DNA of 64,000 nucleotides. Origin: Enterococcus sp. BWR-S5. GTDB taxonomy: Bacteria; Bacillota; Bacilli; Lactobacillales; Enterococcaceae. Below are positions 36,920-46,111 of this stretch, in pieces. Positions within the stretch are counted from its first letter, which is position 1, and each line of letters opens with the position of its first letter. Position numbers and translations under genes: made by a program. Where the stretch lies: the NCBI RefSeq assembly GCF_016745255.1, contig NZ_JADOEQ010000007.1, positions 121,649 through 185,648 on the forward strand, read 5' to 3'. The notes under the pieces are model-generated. The model was given only the letters and a program-made list of their open reading frames with translations, was not told the DNA's origin and made no database searches.

Positions 36920-37909
36920 ATGGTAGGGATTATTCTTGCAAGTCACGGAAAATTCGCTGAAGGAATTTTACAATCAGGTTCTATGATTTTCGGCGAACAG
37001 GAAAATGTACAAGCTGTGACATTAATGCCTAGTGAAGGACCAGATGATTTAAAGAAAAAATTAACTGAGGCAATCGCAACCTTTGATAATGATGAGGAAG
37101 TATTGTTTTTAGTCGATTTGTGGGGTGGTACACCATTCAATCAGGCAAATAGTCTTTTTGAAGAACGTAAAGATAAATGGGCAATTGTCAGCGGACTGAA
37201 CTTACCGATGCTGATTGAAGCTTATTCTTCTCGTTTTTCAATGAATTCTGCTCAAGAGATTGCGGCGCATGTACTAACGGTTGCTAAAGAAGGTGTGAAA
37301 ATCAAACCGGAAGAATTAGAGCCGGCTGAAGCACCAAAAGCAGCTGTCGCTGACGGACAGCCGAAAGGCGCATTACCGGAAGGAACAGTCGTTGGAGATG
37401 GGAAGATTAAATACGTTTTAGCACGTGTCGACTCTCGTTTACTGCATGGACAGGTAGCAACAGCTTGGACGAAATCAGTACAGCCAAATAGAATCATCGT
37501 TGTTTCCGATGCGGTATCAAAAGATGATCTTCGTAAGAAGCTGATCGAACAGGCAGCGCCTCCAGGGGTTAAAGCCAATGTTATTCCAATCAAGAAAATG
37601 ATTGAAATTGCAAAAGATCCTCGCTTCGGTAATACGAAAGCTTTGCTGTTGTTTGAAAATCCAGAGGATGTTGTAACAGTAGTAGAAGGCGGCGTTGACA
37701 TCAAGGAATTGAATGTCGGTTCTATGGCACACTCAGTTGGTAAAGTTGTAGTAAGTAAGGTATTATCTATGGGCCCTGAAGATGTTAAAGCCTTTGAAAC
37801 ATTAGAAAGTAAAGGCATTAAATTCGATGTACGTAAAGTACCGAATGACTCTCATGCGAACATGGACGAAATACTGAAAAAAGCGAAAACAGAATTGGCA
37901 AACGCATAA
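36920..37909 (+). CDS. manL: PTS mannose EIIAB component
   Basis: A 329-residue fusion. EIIA (1-130) has phospho-His9 in ILASHGKFAEG. A Pro/Ala-rich linker (130-160) follows, then EIIB (164-329) with phospho-His176 in DSRLLHGQVATAW. It passes phosphate from HPr to the incoming hexose. The ATG lies nine bases after AGGAGG. Followed by EIIC and EIID. Confidence 0.96.
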   Translation: MVGIILASHGKFAEGILQSGSMIFGEQENVQAVTLMPSEGPDDLKKKLTEAIATFDNDEEVLFLVDLWGGTPFNQANSLFEERKDKWAIVSGLNLPMLIEAYSSRFSMNSAQEIAAHVLTVAKEGVKIKPEELEPAEAPKAAVADGQPKGALPEGTVVGDGKIKYVLARVDSRLLHGQVATAWTKSVQPNRIIVVSDAVSKDDLRKKLIEQAAPPGVKANVIPIKKMIEIAKDPRFGNTKALLLFENPEDVVTVVEGGVDIKELNVGSMAHSVGKVVVSKVLSMGPEDVKAFETLESKGIKFDVRKVPNDSHANMDEILKKAKTELANA

Positions 37910-38020
37910 TTCTATATGAGTACGAAGCAATGAATATGATGGGAGCAAATGCTTTTCTTGTCATGATTGGTTTCGTAAGCCTCATACAAAACAAAATTCA
38001 TATTTAATAGGAGGTCTATC

Positions 38021-38824
38021 ATGTCTATTATTTCAATAGTTTTAGTAATATTAGTCGCCTTTCTAGCTGGTATGGAAGGAATCCTGGATGAGTTCCAGTT
38101 TCACCAACCGCTAGTAGCTTGTACGTTGATCGGTTTAGTAACCGGTAATTTGGAAGCAGGGATTGTTCTTGGAGGAACGCTTCAAATGATCGCTCTTGGT
38201 TGGGCAAACATTGGAGCAGCGGTAGCACCGGACGCAGCGTTGGCATCAGTCGCATCAGCAATTATTTTAGTATTAGGTGGACAAGGTGTTAAAGGTGTAC
38301 CCGCAGCGATCGCAATTGCCGTTCCTTTGGCTGTAGCTGGTTTGGTATTAACAATGATCGTTCGTACATTGGCTGTACCAATTGTCCATTTAATGGATGC
38401 GGAAGCTGAAAAAGGAAATATCCGTGGGGTTGAATTGTGGCATATCGTAGCCGTAGCAATGCAAGGGGTGCGTATTGCAATCCCTGCAGCAGCTCTGTTG
38501 TTTATTCCGGCAGAAACAGTGCAATCAGTTCTGCAATCAATGCCTGCATGGTTAACAGACGGCATGGCAATCGGTGGTGGTATGGTTGTTGCCGTTGGTT
38601 ACGCGATGGTTATCAACATGATGGCAACGAAAGAAGTATGGCCATTCTTCGTTATTGGTTTCGTCGTAGCAGCAATTTCACAATTGACACTAATCGCACT
38701 TGGTGCATTAGGTGTGGCTCTAGCGCTTATTTACCTGAACCTTTCTAAAATGGGCGGTTCTTCAAATGGCGGCGGTGGCGGAAACCATGGTGATCCGCTG
38801 GACGATATTCTTAACGACTATTAA
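38021..38824 (+). CDS. manM: PTS mannose EIIC component
   Basis: A 267-residue membrane permease subunit with the EIIC-sorbose/mannose family pattern (MEGILDEFQFHQPLVACTL, then GNLEAGIVLGGTLQMIALGWANIGAAVAPD). About seven or eight hydrophobic segments. The C-terminal tail is Gly/Ser rich and ends in an acidic stretch. It forms the sugar channel with EIID, 21 bases downstream. In lactic acid bacteria this pair is the receptor for class IIa bacteriocins. Confidence 0.96.
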   Translation: MSIISIVLVILVAFLAGMEGILDEFQFHQPLVACTLIGLVTGNLEAGIVLGGTLQMIALGWANIGAAVAPDAALASVASAIILVLGGQGVKGVPAAIAIAVPLAVAGLVLTMIVRTLAVPIVHLMDAEAEKGNIRGVELWHIVAVAMQGVRIAIPAAALLFIPAETVQSVLQSMPAWLTDGMAIGGGMVVAVGYAMVINMMATKEVWPFFVIGFVVAAISQLTLIALGALGVALALIYLNLSKMGGSSNGGGGGNHGDPLDDILNDY

Positions 38825-38845
38825 CCTTGAAGGAGGAGAAGAAAA

Positions 38846-39775
38846 ATGGCAGAAAAAGCTCAAGTATCAGAAAGAATTGAATTATCTAAAAAAGATCGTT
38901 TAGCCGTTGCGTGGCGCTCTACCTTCATTCAAGGTTCTTGGAACTATGAACGTATGCAAAATGGTGGTTGGGCATTCGCAATGATCCCTGCGATCAAGAA
39001 ATTATATAAATCTAAAGAAGACCGTACTGCGGCGTTGAAACGTCACTTGGAATTCTTTAACACTCACCCATATATTGCTTCACCAATCCTTGGTGTAACC
39101 TTGGCTCTTGAAGAAGAGCGTGCAAATGGCGCACCTGTTGATGATGTAGCGATCCAAGGGGTTAAGGTCGGTATGATGGGACCTTTAGCCGGTGTTGGTG
39201 ACCCAGTATTCTGGTTTACAGTAAGACCGATGTTAGGTGCGTTAGGTGCATCATTAGCAATGGGCGGAAGTATCTTAGGACCAATCATTTTCTTCGTTGC
39301 CTGGAATGCGATTCGTTGGGCATTTATGTGGTATACACAAGAATTTGGCTACAAAGCTGGTTCTAAAATCACAGAAGACCTTTCTGGTGGTTTACTGCAA
39401 GATGTAACAAAAGGTGCATCTATTCTGGGGATGTTCGTACTGGCGGCACTGGTACAGCGGTGGGTATCCATCAAGTTCCTGCCGGTCGTATCTTCTGTTA
39501 AACTGGATGACGGTGCCTACATTGAATGGGACAAGCTTCCAGCTGGTGGTGAAGGAATTAAACAAGCCTTTGAGCAGGTTAATTCCGGATTAGCCCTTTC
39601 TTCAGAGAAAGTAACGACATTGCAAAACAACTTGGATCAATTGATTCCAGGCTTGGCAGCGTTACTGCTTACTCTGTTATGTATGTGGCTGCTTAAGAAA
39701 AAAGTTTCTCCAATCGTTATTATCCTTGGCCTATTCGTAGTAGGTATTCTTGGACACGTGGTTGGACTTCTGTAA
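38846..39775 (+). CDS. manN: PTS mannose EIID component
   Basis: A 309-residue membrane protein with the EIID signature (RSTFIQGSWNYERMQNGGWAF, EFFNTHPYIASPILGV, GMMGPLAGVGDPVFW). It carries the short insertion (about residues 220-260, DGAYIEWDKLPAGGEG) typical of ManN in Firmicutes. It pairs with EIIC for sugar translocation. Last PTS subunit; a terminator-like hairpin follows. Confidence 0.96.
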   Translation: MAEKAQVSERIELSKKDRLAVAWRSTFIQGSWNYERMQNGGWAFAMIPAIKKLYKSKEDRTAALKRHLEFFNTHPYIASPILGVTLALEEERANGAPVDDVAIQGVKVGMMGPLAGVGDPVFWFTVRPMLGALGASLAMGGSILGPIIFFVAWNAIRWAFMWYTQEFGYKAGSKITEDLSGGLLQDVTKGASILGMFVLAALVQRWVSIKFLPVVSSVKLDDGAYIEWDKLPAGGEGIKQAFEQVNSGLALSSEKVTTLQNNLDQLIPGLAALLLTLLCMWLLKKKVSPIVIILGLFVVGILGHVVGLL

Positions 39776-39789
39776 GAAGGAATGAATCG

Positions 39790-39830
39790 AAGGGGCTGGA
39801 CAATTGTTTTGTCCCAGCTCCTTCTTGATT
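39790..39830 (+). terminator. terminator after the mannose PTS operon
   Basis: GAAGGGGCTGG-ACAA pairs with TTGT-CCCAGCTCCTTC around a short loop, then TTGATTT. Stem is strong, T tract modest. Confidence 0.65.
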
Positions 39831-39921
39831 TATAGGTACATATCATCCTTTCGTTTAAAATGGCGTATTTACTCAGATAACGGTATAATAAATGAATCAA
39901 AATAATGGGAATGGAGTGGGT

Positions 39922-40299
39922 ATGATGGTTCAATCACTGAATACAAAAGTAGACTTGGTAATAGATGCAACTGCGTATACAGGGCTTACTGATTATGGTC
40001 AAATCATGGTTGGAGATAATGGCTTTGAATTCTACAACTCACGTGATACACGGAAGTATATTCAAATTCCATGGGAAGAAGTTGAATACGTAATTGCTTC
40101 AGTCATCTTTAAAGGCAAATGGATTCCGCGTTATGCCATCGAGACAAAGCAAAATGGAACCTTTACCTTTGCTTCGAAAGAACCTAAAAAAGTGTTACGA
40201 GCAATAAAGGAATATGTTCCTTCTGATCGTATGGTCCAATCGCTGGGATTCTTCGATGTTGTGAAGCGAGGCGTGAAGGCTAAATTTAAAAAGAGCTAG
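39922..40299 (+). CDS. manO: ManO-like DUF956 protein
   Basis: A 125-residue soluble protein of the DUF956 family, found next to mannose PTS genes and implicated in their control. The upstream ATG at 39892 lies just after a TATAAT (39884-39889) that would be its promoter's -10. I therefore prefer the ATG at 39922, placed after GGAGTGGG. The own -10 suggests expression independent of sigma-54. Confidence 0.85.
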   Translation: MMVQSLNTKVDLVIDATAYTGLTDYGQIMVGDNGFEFYNSRDTRKYIQIPWEEVEYVIASVIFKGKWIPRYAIETKQNGTFTFASKEPKKVLRAIKEYVPSDRMVQSLGFFDVVKRGVKAKFKKS

Positions 40300-40344
40300 T
40301 CTTATTCTTAGCTGATTAATCAGGAGCGTGTGCTCTTAGCATCC

Positions 40345-40464
40345 ATGAGTCCGGATGATGTATGGCAATTATTCAATTTTATTTGTAATCGGCTAATGGA
40401 AGAAGCTAAGAACAACACAGCGTTTGTTCGAGAGAGTCTTAAGAAAAGAGCCCGCGTGATTTAG
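40345..40464 (+). CDS. small ORF of unknown status
   Basis: A 39-codon frame (MSPDDVWQLF...) with helical, charged composition, lying in the 329-base gap before the HdeD-like gene. The only nearby ribosome-like site (CAGGAG) is 18 bases upstream, too far. The frame stays open for 11 codons before the ATG. It may be a remnant of a longer gene or a chance frame. Nothing recognised. Confidence 0.2.
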   Translation: MSPDDVWQLFNFICNRLMEEAKNNTAFVRESLKKRARVI

Positions 40465-40564
40465 AGAAAAGACTAAAATGAAAAGCGACTGAAGTTCATT
40501 GGAATTTCGGTCGTTTTTTTATCTGTTTTTTCTGAAAAAATTTTGAAAAATCACAGCGTTATTT

Positions 40565-40593
40565 TTGACCAATAGTTCTTATCGGAGTACCAT
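40565..40593 (+). promoter_or_regulatory. probable sigma-A promoter of HdeD-like gene
   Basis: TTGACC, a 17-base spacer and TACCAT lie 36 bases before the start codon at 40629. Confidence 0.5.
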
Positions 40594-40628
40594 AAATATG
40601 TAAGAATAAAGAAAGAGGTGGAAAGATA

Positions 40629-41153
40629 ATGGATAGGAGAAAATCCGGTTTGGATTGGGGTTCATTATTATTAGGTGTTCTGTTTGTTATTATTTCGTTG
40701 ATGTCTTTTCAAGACCCGGCAGGAAATTTGCTGGCGATTGTCATGGTCTTCGCAGTATTTGCCATTATAAAGGGAGTATTTGAAATCTTTGTGCGAAACC
40801 GTTTGAAGGAGCTGACAGGATTTAAGTCTTATACACCGCTTATTTTAGGGGTAATCGACATTATTCTAGGTGTCTATCTTCTGTTCAATCTACAGATAGG
40901 AATGGCTGTATTGCCTTATGTGTTTGCGATTTGGTTTATTCTTGATTCCTTCTTCAATCTCTTTACATTGGATTTGGCAAAAGCTTTTCATACAGGCTAC
41001 TATTGGTTGAGTCTGATTGTAGATGTGCTGGGAATTTTATTAGGGGTTATGCTCTTGTTTAATCCTCTATCCTCTGCATTGACATTGAGCTTTTTAGTTG
41101 GGTTCTATTTTATGATGTTCGGAATCACTTATATCGTTTATGCGTTTCATTGA
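40629..41153 (+). CDS. HdeD/DUF308 family membrane protein
   Basis: A 174-residue protein with six predicted membrane helices in the repeated two-helix pattern of the DUF308 family (LLGVLFVIISLMSFQDP, then GVIDIILGVYLLFN, then DVLGILLGVMLLFNP). E. coli HdeD is linked to acid resistance, but the role of the Gram-positive proteins is unknown. AAGAGG precedes the ATG. Monocistronic, with a terminator immediately downstream. Confidence 0.85.
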   Translation: MDRRKSGLDWGSLLLGVLFVIISLMSFQDPAGNLLAIVMVFAVFAIIKGVFEIFVRNRLKELTGFKSYTPLILGVIDIILGVYLLFNLQIGMAVLPYVFAIWFILDSFFNLFTLDLAKAFHTGYYWLSLIVDVLGILLGVMLLFNPLSSALTLSFLVGFYFMMFGITYIVYAFH

Positions 41154-41187
41154 GAATCTAACCGCTAGTTGATTCAAGACAATAACA

Positions 41188-41226
41188 AAAATTCCCCTCC
41201 ACGATGAATCGTAGAGGGGAATTTTT
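41188..41226. terminator. bidirectional terminator
   Basis: AAAATTCCCCTC-C-ACGAT pairs with ATCGT-A-GAGGGGAATTTT around a 2-nt loop, with T runs on both strands. It separates the HdeD-like gene from the convergent small membrane protein gene. Confidence 0.9.
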
Positions 41227-41308
41227 ATGTATCAGGAGGTTGGGAGTAAGGAAAGTAGCGCCTCCTTTATTTATATGAAGTCTTATTATTTGACGTATTT
41301 TCCTGTGC

Positions 41309-41506
41309 TTAATAGTATCTACGACATTTTTTTTGAGGGCTGGCAATCAAGTGTACCAACCATACAGCGATGGCTAAAGGAATCACGATCTTCAACGCTA
41401 ACCATAGTAGTGTTCCCACAACACTTAATACCATACTGATAGCGATACTTGCGATAATAAAAAGTCCAACTAATTTAAATACATTTCCTACCAAACTATT
41501 ATTCAT
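41309..41506 (-). CDS. small membrane protein, unknown function
   Basis: A 65-residue protein with two hydrophobic helices (about residues 9-31 and 33-55) and a basic C-terminus (PQKKCRRYY). A CGGAG site lies before the ATG, and it ends about 80 bases from a bidirectional terminator. These support a real gene. I do not recognise the family. The 318 bases from here to the next start hold a TATACT-containing dyad near 41535 and a CCCCTCC / GGAGGGG hairpin at 41592-41612, but no gene. Confidence 0.6.
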   Translation of the reverse strand: MNNSLVGNVFKLVGLFIIASIAISMVLSVVGTLLWLALKIVIPLAIAVWLVHLIASPQKKCRRYY

Positions 41507-41824
41507 TTTATATTCTCCGTTCTTTGTTTGTTTTCTATACTAAGAGTATAGCAAGAAGCGAAAAAGCGAACATCGACCTCAAGACTGATTTCCCCTCCAT
41601 CTTTAGGAGGGGAGTGAACGAGTATGGGAGCCAAAGGAGACTCTAGCAGCGTAATGTACGGAAATCGGAGTTAGTCTGTCAACGTTTTTTACACGTCAAT
41701 TATCAATCAAGTAAGAATGCTAGTCAAAGCATGTAATACTTAACGGCGGAAAAAAATGGAAGAATACATATTAATTGTTTTTGTAGTAAAAGTCAGTAAA
41801 ATGAAGTTAAATGGGGTGTGGGAA

Positions 41825-42406
41825 ATGTCAAAAACAAGGATAGAAGCTTTTACCGACGCAGTTATTGCAATTATCATGACAATTCTGGTATTGGAGCTGC
41901 TGCCGCCGAAAACAGATAGCTGGCAGGCACTATATGATATCGGACATAAGATTTTTATCTATATTATCAGCTTTGTGATGCTGGCTATTTATTGGAATAA
42001 CCATCATCATATGTTCCAAATGGTCCATAAAATCAATGGCAGAGTGCTGTGGGCAAATAATTTCTTCATTTTTACCCTGACCTTAGTACCGTTTGCTACT
42101 GCCTGGGTGGGAGATTTTCTTGATAGTCTGGTGCCGGAGCTGCTATACGGGTTTGTTATTTTGCTGGCAGATGTTGCATACTACATCTTGATGCAGGAGC
42201 TGATTCGGGCTGAGAAGAGCAATTCAAAATTAAAGACAATTCTTACAGGGTACTATAAAATGTATCTTTCGATTGGGTTTAATCTTCTAGGGCTGCTTTT
42301 AGGCTGGTTGATTCACCCTTACCTAGTCCTGATTGTTAACATTGGTATTTTGATTATGTGGATTGTTCCTGAAAAGAGGATAGAGCAAGAGTACAAAGGC
42401 CAATAA
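41825..42406 (+). CDS. TMEM175/DUF1211-like potassium channel protein
   Basis: A 193-residue protein with about six membrane helices. The N-terminal RIEAFTDAVIAIIMTILVLEL matches the TMEM175 pore helix pattern R-x-x-x-F-[ST]-D. YWNNHHHMFQMV follows in the second helix region. Bacterial members form potassium-permeable channels. The ATG at 41825 is chosen because homology begins there; an in-frame ATG 69 bases upstream would add an unlikely leader. The ribosome site (GGGGTGTGGG) is only moderate. Confidence 0.8.
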   Translation: MSKTRIEAFTDAVIAIIMTILVLELLPPKTDSWQALYDIGHKIFIYIISFVMLAIYWNNHHHMFQMVHKINGRVLWANNFFIFTLTLVPFATAWVGDFLDSLVPELLYGFVILLADVAYYILMQELIRAEKSNSKLKTILTGYYKMYLSIGFNLLGLLLGWLIHPYLVLIVNIGILIMWIVPEKRIEQEYKGQ

Positions 42407-42457
42407 AGCACTACTTAATTGTAAAAAGGAGTAAGCGGATAACTGCTGCTTCGATAG

Positions 42458-42511
42458 AAAAGCTTAATGACACGGAAATTGTTGATTATTTCCGTGTCAT
42501 TAAGCTTTTAT
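42458..42511 (+). terminator. terminator of the TMEM175-like gene
   Basis: AAAGCTTAATGACACGGAAA and its exact complement form a stem of over 20 bp with a short loop, followed by TTTATTT. The remaining 320 bases before the next gene are AT-rich without a supported feature. Confidence 0.9.
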
Positions 42512-42837
42512 TTATGTTTTTGCCTATCTACTGTACATGAAAGTCTCTCTGAGCGCTTTTTACCTTAAGCTGTTGTTGAGTTGAGGAGACAAATAATATA
42601 AAATAGGAGTTATATATCATTTTGCTGATTAGCAGAATAGTCAATGCTGCCTTCTAAAAAAAGTAGGATTCTCAAATTTTTTTGGAACTTCATCATTTTC
42701 TGAAAAGAAACTTCTTTTTTTTGGTGTAAAATGAATAGTGGGTAATAACGCAGAAATTTAATACATAATAATGAGATGAATATCTAGATTGGGTACAACA
42801 ATAGACAGAGTAGATATGAAGGGATCACTAATCGATT

Positions 42838-45135
42838 ATGGAGAAATTAAATAGACAATCATTGGGGAGCAAGAAAATCTTTTTAAGAAAAGAGATAGAA
42901 CAGGAACGTTTGGGAGAAGAAATCTATGTAGAAGATATCTTATGCCAGTATTCTGTCTATTTAGTGAGAAAATTTGAGGAAAAAGAAGATTATTTGGAAT
43001 TATCACAGATGGAGCTGCTATTGACAGACCTGCCGGAAAGATTTAATCAGGATTTCAAGGATGCAGTCGTTAAAAGCCTTTACGTCCGTACGACAGCCAA
43101 GGCCGTTTATGTGACATTACTTCTTGCTTTACCACAGCCATTGAGTAAATTTCAAATTACTGAGCTGAAAGGCTGGATGGGAAATGTAACCGTACCGCCG
43201 CTTGCCTTAGAGCATACATCGAACTTTACCGGTGCAGAAGGTCAGGATAATGGAATGGTACGAGAATGGCAGGAGACAACTAGTGAGGTTCTGCTGTTGA
43301 CGGAAATGATGAACCAGTTCAACGAGAGTCTGACAGAAGTATATGCAGAGCTTCAGGTGATGAAGAATAAGAAAAATCCGCCGAAGATGCGTATTGTTCA
43401 AAGTGAAGCAGCGGTTAAGAATGTTCTGGAAAAGGAAAATGAAAATAGCAAACGACTAGATGAAGCAACAGTTAAAGTCGATAAGCTGAATGAAGCCTTT
43501 GAAGCGTTCCAAAAACAAGTCCTGGAGCAGGTGGAGGAACTCAAAAAAGTTGAGGTAAAACCAGCTGAAACGAAGACACCGCCAAAATTCAAAATATATT
43601 TTGATGGGCAAAGAGAAGAAGGAACAAAGCTTGAACAACAATTGAAGCAAATGCTTGAACGTGTAGAGACACTGGCCGACCGGACGGATTTCTCGCAAAA
43701 AGAAATTGAAAAACTGGGAATGAAAGTCGATAAAGAATCACGTAGATCCAGAGAGCTGTATCGAACACAGACTGAGAGCCCTAAACCGGTAGGGGAACAG
43801 TCGAGGCTGGAAGAGAAAATGGCCTTGACCAATAAGGATATACTGACTATTTCCAGTCAACTGAAAGAAATCAATAAGAAGCTGAGTACTGTAGAGACAA
43901 AGGTTTCAGAAGCGGAACAGTCACCGGAGGAGATTGCTCAAATTGAAGAGGATCATGATCGACTTCACGAAACAGCCTCTGAGACACAGAAGCTGAATCA
44001 GGTAATCAACCAGTTGACGGAGAAGGTTCAAAGTGTGCAAAGTGAATTGACGGATGTCAAACAGAATAAAAAGAAGGCTCCTGTGATGAAGCTTAAAAAG
44101 AGCGAGACACAGCAAAAGCTTGATGCACAGCATCAACAGGATCAAGAGCAGCTGAAGGCGAATGCGGTGGAAATTAAGAAGTTAAGCCAGACAGTAGGCA
44201 AGGTGGATGTTCAGCTGATACAAGCACATCAGAAAATTGCAGAGCTGGAGCAGAAGCTTCGAACAAATGAACACCTTACCGTGAATCGCAGAAGAGAGCT
44301 TGAGTCGACGATGATTTATCAACAGGACACTATGCCTAAGACGGAACAGATACCTGCTGCACCACCGATTCAATCGCAACCGAGCAGACCGCCGCAGCCA
44401 GTACAAACACAGCAGCAACCTGCAGCTCAGGCGTATCATCCTGTTCAACCGCCGCAGCAACAGCAACAACAGCCAATGCCGGCACAGCCAGCGAATCATA
44501 ACCAAAGCAATAACCAAGAGGTACGACCTGTTTCAAGGGAGTTTCCTTCAAAAGCAGATTTTCTGCAGGCATCCAGACCGATACCGCGTCAGCCGCAGCC
44601 TGTTCCGGTACAACAGAATATACCTGCTCCAAGCGCTGAAGAGCCATCGACAGTGACACTTTCGATTGAAGAAATGCTGAATCGCGTGTCCGACCATCCG
44701 AAGCAGCTGTCTGCTGTTACTCCGGCAGGCTCGGCGCAGAATAAAGCGACACCAACCTCTTTGAGACGATTGAAGAAGCTGGAATCAGATATTACAGCCT
44801 GCTTCAAACGCGTGAAAGGTGGGATTGGCAGTCGAGGGATGATTGCTAAAGAAGATGTTTATGCGAACATTCGTCAAATTGAAGTTATCCCATACCTTTG
44901 GTCAATGATTCATACAGGTGATAATCCTCAGGATATTCGCTTGAACAATGAAATCAGCTGTCAACAGCTGGTTAAGGGTGTCCCGCAATTCCTGCGAGAA
45001 GTAGAAGAAGTTGCTTCCAAGAGGAAAGTAATGGGGAAATGGATTTATGCACCAAAAGAGTTGGAGCAGAAGATGGAAGGCTACAAGCTGTTGAATGAAT
45101 ACTTCGAGTTATACCTTTCTAATACACCAAGCTGA
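42838..45135 (+). CDS. large coiled-coil protein of unknown function
   Basis: A 765-residue, highly charged cytosolic protein; no signal peptide or membrane helix. Residues 1-135 are a compact N-terminal domain. Residues 140-490 are long coiled coils broken by three similar motifs (KKNPPKMRI at 178, TKTPPKFKI at 245, KKKAPVMKL at 411), each starting a new coiled-coil segment. Residues 505-600 are a Pro/Gln-rich flexible linker. Residues 610-765 are a second folded domain. Domain order recalls structural or scaffold proteins of division or cell shape, but I recognise no family. The ribosome site (GAAGGGA) is about 12 bases from the ATG. Alone between two terminators. Confidence 0.75.
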   Translation: MEKLNRQSLGSKKIFLRKEIEQERLGEEIYVEDILCQYSVYLVRKFEEKEDYLELSQMELLLTDLPERFNQDFKDAVVKSLYVRTTAKAVYVTLLLALPQPLSKFQITELKGWMGNVTVPPLALEHTSNFTGAEGQDNGMVREWQETTSEVLLLTEMMNQFNESLTEVYAELQVMKNKKNPPKMRIVQSEAAVKNVLEKENENSKRLDEATVKVDKLNEAFEAFQKQVLEQVEELKKVEVKPAETKTPPKFKIYFDGQREEGTKLEQQLKQMLERVETLADRTDFSQKEIEKLGMKVDKESRRSRELYRTQTESPKPVGEQSRLEEKMALTNKDILTISSQLKEINKKLSTVETKVSEAEQSPEEIAQIEEDHDRLHETASETQKLNQVINQLTEKVQSVQSELTDVKQNKKKAPVMKLKKSETQQKLDAQHQQDQEQLKANAVEIKKLSQTVGKVDVQLIQAHQKIAELEQKLRTNEHLTVNRRRELESTMIYQQDTMPKTEQIPAAPPIQSQPSRPPQPVQTQQQPAAQAYHPVQPPQQQQQQPMPAQPANHNQSNNQEVRPVSREFPSKADFLQASRPIPRQPQPVPVQQNIPAPSAEEPSTVTLSIEEMLNRVSDHPKQLSAVTPAGSAQNKATPTSLRRLKKLESDITACFKRVKGGIGSRGMIAKEDVYANIRQIEVIPYLWSMIHTGDNPQDIRLNNEISCQQLVKGVPQFLREVEEVASKRKVMGKWIYAPKELEQKMEGYKLLNEYFELYLSNTPS

Positions 45136-45164
45136 TTATTAAAAATAAAAGAACAAGCAAATCA

Positions 45165-45217
45165 AAAGCACTGCTCATCCAACAGGAATATCTGTTGTGT
45201 GAGTAGCGCTTTTTTGT
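45165..45217. terminator. terminator between coiled-coil and esterase genes
   Basis: AAAGCACTGCTCAT-CCAACAG pairs with CTGTTG-TGTGAGTAGCGCTTT, followed by TTTTTGTTTT on the plus strand. The convergent esterase gene stops just beyond it. Confidence 0.85.
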
Positions 45218-45218
45218 T

Positions 45219-46025
45219 TTAAGCTAACCATTCCATCAGTTTGTCGAAGACGGTGATTACCTGTTTGTCCTGAGTTTCCTTTAGAAAATCGTGGTTCAGA
45301 TAATAGACAGGAACGAACAGATCGCTGGTCTGTTTCCGAACAAGCTGTTTACTGTATTTGAAGGGAATCTCCTGATCGGCTGTACTTGCTGTACTGAAGA
45401 GCGGCGGAAAGACTTGTAATGCTTCCTTGTTTATCGTAAACGAGTCCTGATTTTGTTCAGTCAGTCCATAGTAGCTTTTGAGCAGCTGGTTCTGCACGCC
45501 ATAAATGTATAGAAGATATCGTTGTAGAAAAGGATCATCCCAGACGGGTAATACAGTATCCGTTTTTTCAATCATCTGCTTGGTGACAGCTACATCCGAT
45601 AGACTTCGCTCAGTATCAAGAAAAGAAAAATCTGTATAGCCGTAGAAGTTAATCAATTGCTCCGGCAGTGCTGCTGATTTTTGCTCAAGGAGATGATTTG
45701 TCAGCAGCAGCATTAAATAGCTGCCGGCGGAACGTCCGCAAAAGCTGAAGCTGTGTTGTCCAATCAATTCTTGGATAGCATGAAAGCTTTGGGTTAGGGC
45801 AGAAAAAATTTCCGGTAGTGTATTGTTAGGCGCTAATAGATAATCGACAGTAACTACCGTGTATTCTTTAGCTAGAAATAGCTGCTTCAGCTCGTTGGGC
45901 AAATCGCTTTTACTACCATAAACAAGCCCGCCGCCGTGAAAATAAATCATATATTTTTGTACTTGTGTGTCCGGCCGGAACAGCTCGATTGTTCCGCCAT
46001 TTGGTAATTGTATTTTTTCAGACAT
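45219..46025 (-). CDS. alpha/beta hydrolase (hormone-sensitive-lipase-like esterase)
   Basis: A 268-residue hydrolase. The oxyanion-hole motif is FHGGGLVYGSK and the nucleophile elbow is CGRSAGSYL (Ser in G-R-S-A-G). A catalytic Asp and a C-terminal His (YYLNHDF) are plausible. The substrate is unknown. The ATG at 46025 is chosen because AAGGAG lies 8 bases upstream; an in-frame start 36 bases earlier has none. It lies on the same strand as, and downstream of, the PucR regulator, 87 bases away. Confidence 0.8.
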   Translation of the reverse strand: MSEKIQLPNGGTIELFRPDTQVQKYMIYFHGGGLVYGSKSDLPNELKQLFLAKEYTVVTVDYLLAPNNTLPEIFSALTQSFHAIQELIGQHSFSFCGRSAGSYLMLLLTNHLLEQKSAALPEQLINFYGYTDFSFLDTERSLSDVAVTKQMIEKTDTVLPVWDDPFLQRYLLYIYGVQNQLLKSYYGLTEQNQDSFTINKEALQVFPPLFSTASTADQEIPFKYSKQLVRKQTSDLFVPVYYLNHDFLKETQDKQVITVFDKLMEWLA

Positions 46026-46111
46026 ACCGTCGTCTCCTTTATATTCCTTCCAATCGTTCATTTCTTGAACAGTATACGCTTTATTTTCATTTAGGCAATC
46101 GTTTAGTCGGT

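Noticed and set aside
36766..36960. 64-codon ORF in the PTS operon gap
   Set aside because: It overlaps the ribosome site and start of the EIIAB gene out of frame, and has no ribosome site of its own.
41227..41439. 70-codon plus-strand ORF
   Set aside because: It lies opposite the small membrane protein gene and begins inside the bidirectional terminator, so it is a shadow frame. An AGGAGG lies after its ATG, not before it.
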